This document shows positions 55,601 through 64,000 of a stretch of DNA of 64,000 bases, piece by piece (position 1 is the stretch's first letter; every line of letters begins with the position of its first letter). The notes under the pieces are model-generated. The model saw only the letters and a program-made list of their open reading frames with translations. It was not told where the DNA came from and made no database searches. The stretch covers positions 22,677,095 to 22,741,094 of the forward strand of contig CANTUZ010000010.1 in NCBI GenBank assembly GCA_947846985.1, written 5' to 3'. Origin of the DNA: Fratercula arctica (lineage: Eukaryota; Chordata; Aves; Charadriiformes; Alcidae). Position numbers and translations under genes: made by a program.

Positions 55601-58600
55601 CACTATAACCAAGTTTTCAGTTGGGTTGATTCTCTTGTCAAACTAAATCTGGACTACTAATGCTTTTTATGTCATATGTCGAGTTCTTTATTCAAGCATT
55701 TGAATTGACATCCTCTGTGTTACACCTGAGGCCTAGTGAATTATTAAATGTCTTGAACATTGGGATCACAGCGACTTCAATTAGAAAATTAATTTTTGAC
55801 ATTGCCATACAACATCAATTAGAGAAGATGAATTTAAAGGGGAAAAGGATTTTTTAACATACTTGAATTTTGTGCTTATTTAGAGATGTTATTAAATGAC
55901 CATGCTTCTAAGTCAGAACTCCTTGCCCAAGACTTCCTTCTGCAACATGTCTAGAAAATGACAGCCATTCAGGATGATGTTCAGTGTTGTGCTAGGAGAT
56001 GGTCAGATATAATGAGGTTTTATATGGTTTATACATTTGAATAAAACCCAGTTGATCTGACTGTTCATAGGAAATACGAAATCTGGCATAAGTGCACCAG
56101 CTTTTGTAATGAGGCTGACTTTCATGCTCTTCCAAAATACGCTAATGTGCTACTGACATTACTGAAGCTGTATTATATAGCAGATGTTACCTCTTTGACA
56201 TCCCTGATGTAGACACAACACAAAACACCTCTAACTTCACACTCGTCTTGGATACACACACACAACTATAACTTGGATAAGAACTATCTAACATGTGCAA
56301 AACTTTACATCTGGTAAAGCTGTAATAAAGCAGACTTCAGCTTCCCCAGCCACTGAACGCTGTCCTAAGCTACTTTCATGTAATCATTTAACACAGTGGA
56401 TTTAAGCTTAACCATCTAATCCTGTCCTTTAGCCAAACGACAGCTTCAGCATTCTCAGTGGCTGGAGAAAGGAGCACTCATCTTCATTCTGCTTGCCTTC
56501 ATTACTTGCAAACAAACTTGCCTTGTTTTAAGGGGAGGTGAGAGGAACTGTACTGTGTAGTATGGTTGAGGCTGAAATCATATACCGTATGTAAAGTCAT
56601 GCCTATGTTTTGCAGGAACCGGATGAGGCTGTTTCTAGTCAGTCTGCTGGGTTTTTGTGTCTGTATACTGGAGTGGCTTGTAAGGTAGTTGATCTACAGT
56701 TGATTGTAATATCCCTGTGATGTCTTTTGGTATTGTGAATACTGGGAGTAAAATCCATTAAAATGGATGAAGACAGTTTTTTGGTGGCGTGCTGCTGTCT
56801 GCAGCCTGCTCGGATGTCAGTGCAGTCATTTCACTTTGAATCATATTTCGAAGTTGTGAGTTTTTTGGTGGTGTGTTTTTTTTTTTTTTTTTTTTTAAGG
56901 CCACTGGCCACTGTTTACATCTTAGAGTATTAGATGCAGAATGGCTTGTTTCAGTTAGTAAAAAAAGCGCACGGGGTAACTTGGTATTACATTACAATCT
57001 AATACCAAATTTGTCTTGGTTAATAATTGCAAACAAAGGCTTCTGTATTCAGGCTATGAAATGGGAAAGGTCTCTAAAAAGGGTACTTGTAGTTCATGTG
57101 ATTTTTTTATTTCAGTAGTCGCCCTTGCTCCTATTCCCGTGTTGTCCTTCAGTTGTGCTGGTACCGCTGTGTGTGTGTGTCTGTGTGTGTACGTACGTGT
57201 ACATGTACCAGTCAGGAGAGAGATACCTAAACCCAGCCTGGCCCTGTAGCACTTCCCCAGAGCAGTCTTCTGCACTAGGTATTGCTTCATTTAACTGCCT
57301 CTACCGGTTTCTCTCTTCCCTTGTTTTTATTCACAGTATATTTTTATTCGACGTCTGTGTGTTGAACGGTCCTGTGTGAGTTACAAAATTTAACGTTAGA
57401 AAAATGTTATCCTTTATTTGAGTATAGTATGAAACTGCTAGAGTGACAATAAACTGCTGAGTATTTTGGAAAGAATTAATCCCTACTTAGCAACAAATCC
57501 AGAAGATAGGGATTCTGATGTGTGTTTTTTTTTTTTCTTTTAATTAATGTCAAGATGACTCAAAAAAAAAAAAAATCCGTTAAAGTGAAAAAGTGCCAAG
57601 CAGAGGCATTTTTAAGTGGAAAAAATGCCAAGCCAGAGGCATTTTGGGAGGGGAGCATAGTCCAAAAAGTATAGGATCCAGCTAAGTGGAAGCATAAATG
57701 CAAACTAAGGCCTGGATTTGTAAGCCTGCATTCAGCTGTGGCGCCAGCTTCAATGGCGTCCCTCTCCTGAATTTACCAGTACAGGTCCTGAAAATGCAAT
57801 CCATGGTCTAAAACTATTCTTGGAACACTTGTTGACTTGAATAGTTCTGTTATTCTCTTTTTTTCCCCCAGCAGAAGTTTTATTGTCTAATAAGTCAGTC
57901 TGAAAAATGACAATACATTTTTCAGTGAAAAAATGAGACTTAGAGCGCGTTCGTTACATCTTGGAAGAAACAAAACCAGAAAATACGGAAGTTTTCTTAA
58001 GTAGGAGACGCATCCATTCCAGAACAGCCAGGGGCACTATTTTCTCCAGGGCTATAGGAAATCACTGCAACTGCACAGGCTGCTGTTGGCTGGTTTCTTA
58101 CTGTCTTGTTTCACTGGGCTTTGCTTCAGTTTTGCTTGACCAAATGTACTGTGTATATTTTCATTTTGACAAATTGTTGTTATCAGAGAAATAATGTTTT
58201 GTGTTGGAAATATACAGCTTGCTGGTGCTTTTTCTGTGCAGCTGATTTGATCTTTTTAAACTTTATATCGAAGTTAGTGTATAGGAGAAAGTGAGTACAT
58301 AGAAAGTGTACTGAATTTTGGTACAGATTAGAGCTGTACTTGGGGCACAAATTAATTTTATCTGCTGGAAATGGGTCCTCGATGTCACTGATGACAAACA
58401 GAGGAGAGAGGGGGAGCTGGAATTATTTATGTTCACTTTGTTTCACTATTTGCAAAGTAAAAAGAAGCAGACAGGGTTTTCTTTGGTCTCTAAATCTGTT
58501 GCTGCCTGAATACTTGTAAATATGAGCCCTTTTCTCTTTTTTCACTTGAAAAGGGATGTAAAAGAATGGCTGCTAACTGCATTACTTACCAATTGTAGAA

Positions 58601-61600
58601 GGGGAGAAAATAGCTTTCTGACTCAAGGAGGTGGATTTATTTTATTTCATTTCCAAATGCAGCCTCTTGTGCATTCTTTGCATTATTCCTATTTTTGTCT
58701 TCTGTCTTTTTTTTTCTACCTTTATCCTGATTGCTTTGTTTCTTCCTTTGTGGTAGTTTCTTGAAAATTGCTGAGAACTTGAAAAAGTTTTAGTTTTTAC
58801 AAACAGTATTCCTATTCATTAAGCCTGATTATACTGAAATTGAGATATAATATCATACACAGTTTTAGGTACTAGTTAATAATTTCATCCCTCTTGTTAA
58901 AGAAGTCTCATGGTCTGTCCAGGTAAAGCTAGATCTTAATTTAGCATTGGTGAAGTATCAAAAGGATATTTTTAAACCTTTCCTTATCCAGTCTGTGGGA
59001 AGCTTCTGCATGTGGCAGAGTAAAATTACAAAAACAATCCTGTGACTGCTTTAATGTGTTGAGTTTTTTTTTTAAACGTCCTGTTTTGTTACCTGCTTGA
59101 GGATAGCCAAGAGGGGCTGAAGACTCCAGCAATGTCCGTTCCTCCATTTGCTTGGTTTGCCTTACCTTTGAGCCAGCTCATTAATAAATCATTAACTGTG
59201 CTGTAATTTTTTGCAGACGATGTAATGCAGACCACTTACTGTGAAATTGACTTGGACAAAGGAAGAAGAGATGCATTTGTGTATGCAATCAAAAATCACT
59301 ATTGGTACCAGATGTATATTGATGACTTGCCAATATGGGGTGAGTGATATTATGCATAAACAACTTGATTACAACTACGGGAGTCCAGTGCTAGTGGGTT
59401 TCATGGAGTCATTTAATGATTAAGCTTCATTACAAGAATCTTACAAGTATGTAGAACTTATGTAACCAAATAATACAAATAAGTTGAAGGATTATTGCAT
59501 TGAAAGAACAGTAGGATGGCTTGTACTGGTGAATATAAAAACAGTGAAAAGCTGTTTTGTTTCTCAAGCACTGATTTAATAATACCAAGTTCTTGGGGTT
59601 AAATTCCTTAAAATGTTCAAGTGAGTGGTAATTAGATAGGTCAGATATAAGGCCCATGTTAATGTGTTCATGAATAACAGCTTTTGTAAATTCTTTCAAT
59701 GTTTAAACTTTATTTTGCTAGTTCTTGTGTTTATTACGAACGCTAGAGCTGTTTAATTTACTTTTATGGTAATTTTGTGGCTTTTAACAGTTTTGCATGT
59801 GCAGTCTGTGGTTATATGAAGGAGTTTTATTTTACTTGTTCTTATATGGTTTTTAAAATTGCTCTTGCTGAGTATTATTAATTTGGGCTTAGAAGTGCTT
59901 GTGTCTTGAATAAAAATTTGTGTCCTTATTGCCATTGTCTCATAAGCTTTCTGGTTGTTGTTACTCCCTTGTAACCTGTGGTCACATACCTAGTAAAGAG
60001 TGCTCTGCAGGTTACACTTTGCACTGATAGCAATCAATCAACCCCCTCAAGCCCTAATCTCCCTGTTGGAGATAAAACTGAAGGGTAATCAAAAGCATCG
60101 CAAAATGCTTTGTTAAGGTAAGGTCTTTGTTGCCTGTGTTCCGTGACAGAGGTAAAACCGCCCAAAATAAACAAAATCCCACACTACCTACAAAAATACA
60201 GTTCAAGCCACATGACAGAAGTCCTTTGACAGGTAGTATGCTGAATACTGCTCATCATTCATTCATTCTGACAGAGGGTGTTTTTATAGCTCTTTCTTAT
60301 AATATTGATTGGTTTTAGAAAGTATCTATCTGATGAACATGAGCCCCAGCCAGAAATGGTAGTGCTTTTTATTTACTTATTTATTTGTTACTTATTTGTT
60401 TTTCAGGAGGGTTCTTGCTCTTTTTAATATGTATCTGTTTTTAAGAGAGGACACTATAATGCCTGACAGGAGAAGTACTCATGTTGTATCCGTTCTTTTC
60501 AGCTGATTTGCTTAGTCTGTGTAACAGCTCTGTGGCAGGGCTTGGAGTAGACCCTAGTTAATCTGTGGCCTTTACTATACTCCTGCACAGTTGCTGGTGG
60601 GCTTTTTAAAAGCGTGCATGAGTGACAGTTGTAGCTACAATATTTTTTTTTTTATGCTTTTGACCTTTCAGCAAAAGATGAATGAATCATCTTCCTAGAC
60701 TAGTGGCAGCTATGTAGGCTTTAGACTGACCAAGGATGATGGATGCTAAACTGACTTCTTTGGAATCCTATGTGGCTAGTGAGTCTTGGAGACTTTCTTT
60801 TTTAGGACTGATTTTTCTGATCTTATTTGGGAACATTTTTTCTCACCTCAACTACCAAAGAACAAATATACTAACTAAATCTTCTTTTCTTAACTGAAAG
60901 TAATAACTTCAGACTGCTGTTTGAGGGCTTTGGAAGGTTTGCACTTTATTTTCTGGCCTGAAAAAGGCAGCCAGATCTTTTTAAGTGCATTCAGATAAGA
61001 TTATTCTATTTTCTATTTTTCCTGAACTGCTGTCCCACAGTGGAGTGGCTAGGCTTGACTGTCTTTGTTTCAGCACATCTCCCTAAGTATATGGAGCACT
61101 GTGTTCGCTTCTTCAGGTAGTTGATTGATCAGAATGTCCTTCAAGTAGTTTAGAGGTCTGCATTGTCATGGTTTTGGATACTACCATGGGAACAGATGGT
61201 ATGCCAGGTGCTAGGCTGTATGGCACAGGCACAAACTGGCATGTGTTTCATGTGGATGGCATATAAAGGCAATCCTGACAGATGAGCATGAGTAAAAAAC
61301 ATGACAGAAAAATGCCACCTTGAAAATGAAAAAGCACAGGTAATGCACAAGTGCCATTCCTTCATATACCTGCTATGTAATGATAACCTGTTCCATATCC
61401 TTCACCTGCTTGTTCTCTCACTCCCATCCACCTTTGCAGATTGTGGCTTTCTGTCTTGTATGCAATATTTGGCATGGTGGTCTTGACATTAAGGGTGATG
61501 CTTGTAGCCTGTGAATTTGGTGACTGCTGGACTTCACTGTTTTTTTTTTCCTCGGCATAGTCCATTCTCTGGAATTTTTCTGTAGTAGATCAGACATTTT

Positions 61601-62451
61601 GCGGTAATTTATTGAAAAGTAAGAACTTAAGCATGGCTAATATTGAGTTAAGTTGAGTTCTGATGCTCCAGGAGCATCTGAGCAGCATTCCATTTTGGAG
61701 GTAATAAAAATCTTGAAATAAATGATAACTTTCTGATTTTTTCAGTGAAAGTAACAAAGAGAGTAGTCAAAACCTGTCATTCTTGGCAAGCATTGGAAGT
61801 TTGTGTGCAAATGAAAGCAAAAAGTACATATTGGGGAGTCAACTAATGAGGAATATCGAACTAAAGTAAATTCTTTGAAGAGGAGGAGTGAGTGAAGGGA
61901 TAGATGGGAGATGGGAAAATGCAGAGGGCTTGGCTAAATTCTGTTCATGGAAATTAAATCTGTATTCAGCTAGTTGTTTATCTGGTAAGAATTCCAAATA
62001 AAACTAGAGGAACCGTTATGTCTTCTGTTTCTTCTGCAGTGTTTGTAGCTGCATGCTTTTTTCTTTTAATGCTATTACAAAATGCTTCTTGCAGATACCA
62101 GTGGATTGAAGGTGTAACGCAGGTATTAGAGTTGAAAAGAAGAGCATAAAGTCTGCTGTGTTCTCTTTACTGTAGTTATGTTGCTTTTTTAGCTGGCAAA
62201 ACTTTTGTAAGGCATATTTTAAAAAAAATAATTACAGAATATTTGGAAAGCAATACCTGTAATAGATGCTTACACTTGTTTCCTATGCAGGTATTGTTGG
62301 AGAAGCAGATGAAAACGGTGAAGATTATTACCTCTGGACTTATAAGAAACTTGAAATCGGTTACAATGGGAATAGAATTGTAGATGTCAATCTGACCAGT
62401 GAAGGAAAGGTGAAATTGGTACCAAACACAAAAATCCAGATGTCATATTCA
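40153..62451 (+). CDS. TM9SF3: TM9SF3 coding region, exons 1-4 (5' part of gene)
   Basis: Transmembrane 9 superfamily member 3, a nonaspanin of the Golgi and endosomal membranes (family knowledge). Join: 40153-40257, 49919-50114, 59217-59339, 62291-62451. This gives 195 residues of an expected ~589. The visible part is a cleavable signal peptide (residues 1 to about 29) and most of the lumenal N-terminal domain. It includes an NLT glycosylation sequon at about residue 175. All junctions are GT/AG with matching phase. The nine membrane spans and cytosolic C-terminus lie past the right edge. The sequence from DEHEHT onward is nearly identical to the human protein, which separates it from TM9SF1, 2 and 4. 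It starts about 4.7 kb after the PIK3AP1 stop on the same strand, as in mammals. Confidence 0.96.
40258..49918 (+). other. TM9SF3: TM9SF3 intron 1 (9.7 kb)
   Basis: The first ~400 bp are still CpG island and carry a G-quadruplex-like tract at 40397-40420. The rest is AT-rich with one short CR1 end (44414-44503) and small homopolymer tracts. No other exon or RNA gene is recognised. Confidence 0.85.
44414..44503 (+). mobile_element. Very short CR1 3' end
   Basis: AAGATGTCCCTGCTTACTGC, then GGGGGGTTAGACTAGATGAC, CTTTAAAGGTCCCTTCCGAC and TTCTATGAATCTATGAT match the last ~90 bp of a sense-strand CR1. It lies in TM9SF3 intron 1. Confidence 0.9.
49919..50114 (+). CDS. TM9SF3: TM9SF3 exon 2: lumenal domain
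   Basis: Acceptor TTATCTTTCAG, donor AAA G|GTAAGC. It encodes [20 protein letters not shown] through [19 protein letters not shown] and DIKFK, essentially identical to mammalian TM9SF3. VGPY-N-QETY is characteristic of the nonaspanin lumenal domain. Confidence 0.97.
51261..51941 (-). CDS. ERV leader/gag-position ORF, 226 aa, membrane protein, unknown function
   Basis: An open frame starting 78 bases after the primer site. The ATG has A at -3, and an in-frame TAG lies five codons upstream. The N-terminal ~75 residues hold two to three hydrophobic segments ([41 protein letters not shown]). A polar middle follows with Asn-X-Thr sites (NNYTQ, NTTTQ). The C-terminal ~50 residues ([20 protein letters not shown] and [11 protein letters not shown]) look helical. 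I do not recognise the family. The position is where a gag or accessory leader gene would begin, but it lacks Gag hallmarks such as a late-domain PPxY, a major homology region or CCHC knuckles. It is intact over this length despite the rest of the element being lost. Confidence 0.6.
   Translation of the reverse strand: MLLSLFSWLCYVNSYVFYALPVMIFVTSGRGMRIIILLSCAISAYDMITSLVRRLFWGVYVILLSCPYIGHHLSEFINNYTQSMGETGGDTFPSSFASLFSFESGMAAFENFEYPWDAQTSMFLVLCLLNMFQVSFRVKQLFNTTTQRSAPRLDSQGWHGRWENMGRYLENFSPPMVWDFTPEQLQDPDRIVEYLKGKCCGYSREAQLTALCWALASAYQESLANQ
52020..52037 (-). other. Retroviral primer binding site, tRNA-Lys(1,2) type
   Basis: The minus strand reads TGGCGCCCAACGTGGGGC, a perfect 18-base match to the 3' end complement of tRNA-Lys-1,2 as used by many class II retroviruses. 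The 8-base gap to the LTR edge is larger than usual, so the LTR may extend a few bases further. Confidence 0.85.
52046..52381 (-). repeat. Retroviral LTR, 336 bp
   Basis: On the plus strand it begins TGTCGTGGTTTGGCC and ends GGAACCAGGACA. The ends form an inverted repeat (TGTCGTGGTT against TGTCCTGGTT) with TG...CA termini. On the minus strand a TATA-like ATTAAAAGG precedes GGAGGGGGCAGGC. The GC and CG content of the LTR is well above the AT-rich intron around it. It sits 8 bases from a tRNA primer site, which identifies it as the 5' LTR. Confidence 0.82.
54458..54482 (+). repeat. Poly(A) run, 25 bp
   Basis: Twenty-five consecutive A. No recognisable retrotransposed body lies directly before it. 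Confidence 0.95.
56876..56896 (+). repeat. Poly(T) run, 21 bp
   Basis: Twenty-one T in TM9SF3 intron 2, preceded by TTTTTTGGTGGTGTG. Confidence 0.95.
57168..57208 (+). repeat. Interrupted (TG)n / ACGT microsatellite
   Basis: A TG run is interrupted by one C, then continues as alternating purine-pyrimidine ACGTACGTGTACATGTAC. It could adopt Z-DNA. Confidence 0.9.
57583..57645 (+). repeat. Imperfect tandem duplication, ~31-32 bp unit
   Basis: Two adjacent copies: AAGTGAAAAAGTGCCAAG-CAGAGGCATTTTT and AAGTGGAAAAAATGCCAAGC-CAGAGGCATTTT. They differ at only a few positions. Confidence 0.85.
59217..59339 (+). CDS. TM9SF3: TM9SF3 exon 3: lumenal domain
   Basis: Acceptor TTTTTTGCAG, donor TGG G|GTGAGT. 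It encodes [20 protein letters not shown] and [19 protein letters not shown]. The [18 protein letters not shown] stretch is a family hallmark. It follows a 9.1 kb intron. Confidence 0.97.
59340..62290 (+). other. TM9SF3: TM9SF3 intron 3 (2.95 kb)
   Basis: AT-rich intron. No repeats or other genes are recognised. Confidence 0.85.
62291..62451 (+). CDS. TM9SF3: TM9SF3 exon 4: lumenal domain with N-glycosylation sequon
   Basis: Acceptor TTCCTATGCAG, donor TCA|GTAAGT. It encodes [20 protein letters not shown] and [20 protein letters not shown], ending QMSYS in phase 0. The NLT sequon corresponds to the glycosylated Asn near position 174 of the human protein. This is the last exon visible in the window. 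Confidence 0.97.
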
Positions 62452-64000
62452 GTAAGTAATTTGGTGATGCATCTGTAATAAGAAATTCTATATGGTGAAA
62501 TAGCTCAACAATAGGTACTTGTGTACCTACAACTATATTAGAGGAAGGTGCATTTTCACTACTTCAAATATTATTTTTTTTCATTACTGAAGAACCTTGA
62601 TAGGTTTATTAAGAATAAATGTAAAATGATGATTTTTTTAAACACTTCAAGCAAACTGAAGCTTCTATAATCTGCAGAAAAGTGTTTTGGTGGGAAAGGA
62701 AGGTGTCCCAAAAGTTATGGAGACAAGAAGTATAGAGGACCCCCCAGTAGCTACACATTTTCTTAGTGTTTGGAGGTCTGATATTGCATCATAGATTTGA
62801 ACTGGATTTTGAGCTAGGACCAAAACCCACTGTAAGCCTTCAGACTGTGCAAACAGTATCAAAGCTTATTTTGTTTTCGCAATTCCAGTAGAAAGGTTTC
62901 CTCTGAAGCCCTCTGCTATTATATTGAATTGCTAAATGATAAAAGGTAATGTGTAAACAGTGTTTGCTGATCTGAGATAACAAATTGAATTTTTCAGTTT
63001 TCCTCCTTATTTATTTGATGTTACTTAAACGTGTAATGGCTCACTTCTCATGTTCACCATATTTGTATACTGAGACTAGTTCTTAATGCATTGCTTTTCT
63101 ACAGTGTGTTAGCAGTAGGTGTCAGCATAAGATTTTACTTCAAAGGATATTCTTGCCACTATTACGTTTGTCTTGTGCTGAGTAAGTTGTATAGTTTGAA
63201 GTGCAGGTAATTGTGTTTTGTATATGCTTCCTAGAATTATGTTTACACTAATCTTCCTATTTCTACTGCAAAACTGAGAGTAGAAATTCTGAAACTTTCT
63301 ATTTCAAATTCCACCAGCATTTTGAAGTCCATTTGCTCTCTGAATTTTGAAGTGGACGGCACTGACTAGCCGCCAGTAATGAAAATAACATTAGATGTTC
63401 CCTTAAAATACTTTTTAGTGTACAGCACTTAAGACTGACGTATGCAATTCTGTTGGTATCACTGGGCAATTGCTGGGCTGGTGTGTATGTGGTGTTTAAT
63501 TCACAGATTGTCTCTGGTGGATTTGTTCTAAGCAGCGCTTCTTAGCGACAGATGCTCTAACAAGAAATGTGTCTGCTTAAAACAATGTTGAAAGCTATTA
63601 ATGTTTAGAGCTACTAATCATGAACAAGGTTGTAATTAGAACTGAAGAACATTAGTATCAAACCTCAAGGTGAGTAATACTTGAGTCTTGGGGTTTTTAA
63701 TCTGTCTCAGGACTGTGATGAGTGATAGGGGTATTCAATCTGCATTTATATGCTTTCTTCTATATTGAATAAGAGAACATCTGTTGGAAAGGATAGTTCC
63801 TTGTGTATTTTAAAAAGATATGCACAAGGGGCTGTATTTGTTTCAAGATCACTAACAATCCTGATATTTCTTAATCTTGGCATATTTTTGAAAAAAAATT
63901 AGTGTATATTTGTTTAATTTCTGAAATAGTATTTAAAAATTAAAATGAAAGCGATCTTGCAAAAATTTTGAAAAGTACTTTGTGCTACCATATTAGCACC
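62452..64000 (+). other. TM9SF3: TM9SF3 intron 4 (partial)
   Basis: Begins with donor GTAAGT. The next exon, expected to start with a VKWKK-like sequence before the first membrane span, is not found before the window ends. Confidence 0.8.

Larger units (their letters stand above)
50115..59216 (+). other. TM9SF3: TM9SF3 intron 2 (9.1 kb)
   Basis: Contains the antisense retroviral fragment (51255-52381), long A and T runs, a TG microsatellite and a 31-bp tandem duplication. The remainder is AT-rich with no recognised feature. Confidence 0.85.

Noticed and set aside
1..64000. tRNA, rRNA, CRISPR, operon or phage-type systems
   Set aside because: No cloverleaf, rRNA-like or spaced-repeat structure was seen. 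The window is vertebrate intron-exon DNA in which such systems are not expected.

Overview
This is vertebrate nuclear DNA, almost certainly from a bird. Protein-coding information comes as short exons bounded by GT and AG, with long AT-rich introns. Several truncated CR1 retrotransposon copies carry the typical avian 3' end (ATTCTATG-type terminal repeats). There are no bacterial-style gene runs. The two genes recognised, PIK3AP1 and TM9SF3, are neighbours in the same order and orientation on human 10q24 (established knowledge), so this is a conserved syntenic block. I cannot name the species from sequence alone.

Layout. (1) 1-12058 is intronic sequence of PIK3AP1, upstream of the first exon visible here. 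(2) 12059-35453 holds fifteen plus-strand coding exons of PIK3AP1 (BCAP), from just after the TIR domain to the stop codon. All fifteen join in frame with consensus GT/AG sites and give about 655 residues; by comparison with the 805-residue human protein these should be exons 3-17. (3) 35454 to about 39590 is the PIK3AP1 3' UTR plus a short intergenic gap. (4) About 39590-40660 is a GC-rich CpG-island promoter containing exon 1 of TM9SF3 (signal peptide). (5) 49919-62451 holds TM9SF3 exons 2, 3 and 4; the rest of the gene, including the nine membrane segments, lies beyond the right edge.

Mobile DNA: five CR1 copies (three minus, two plus), one of which keeps a frameshifted piece of reverse transcriptase. 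In TM9SF3 intron 2 there is a minus-strand endogenous retrovirus fragment: one LTR, a Lys-type primer binding site and an intact 226-codon ORF where a leader or gag gene would be expected.

How the genes relate: PIK3AP1 is a cytosolic adaptor that recruits PI3K downstream of B-cell and Toll-like receptors. TM9SF3 is a Golgi/endosomal nonaspanin. They are linked by position, not by a known pathway. I see no sign of a new multi-gene system. The observations most worth checking are the retroviral leader ORF, the loss of one YxxM tyrosine in the PIK3AP1 DBB domain, and the TM9SF3 promoter and start-codon architecture.
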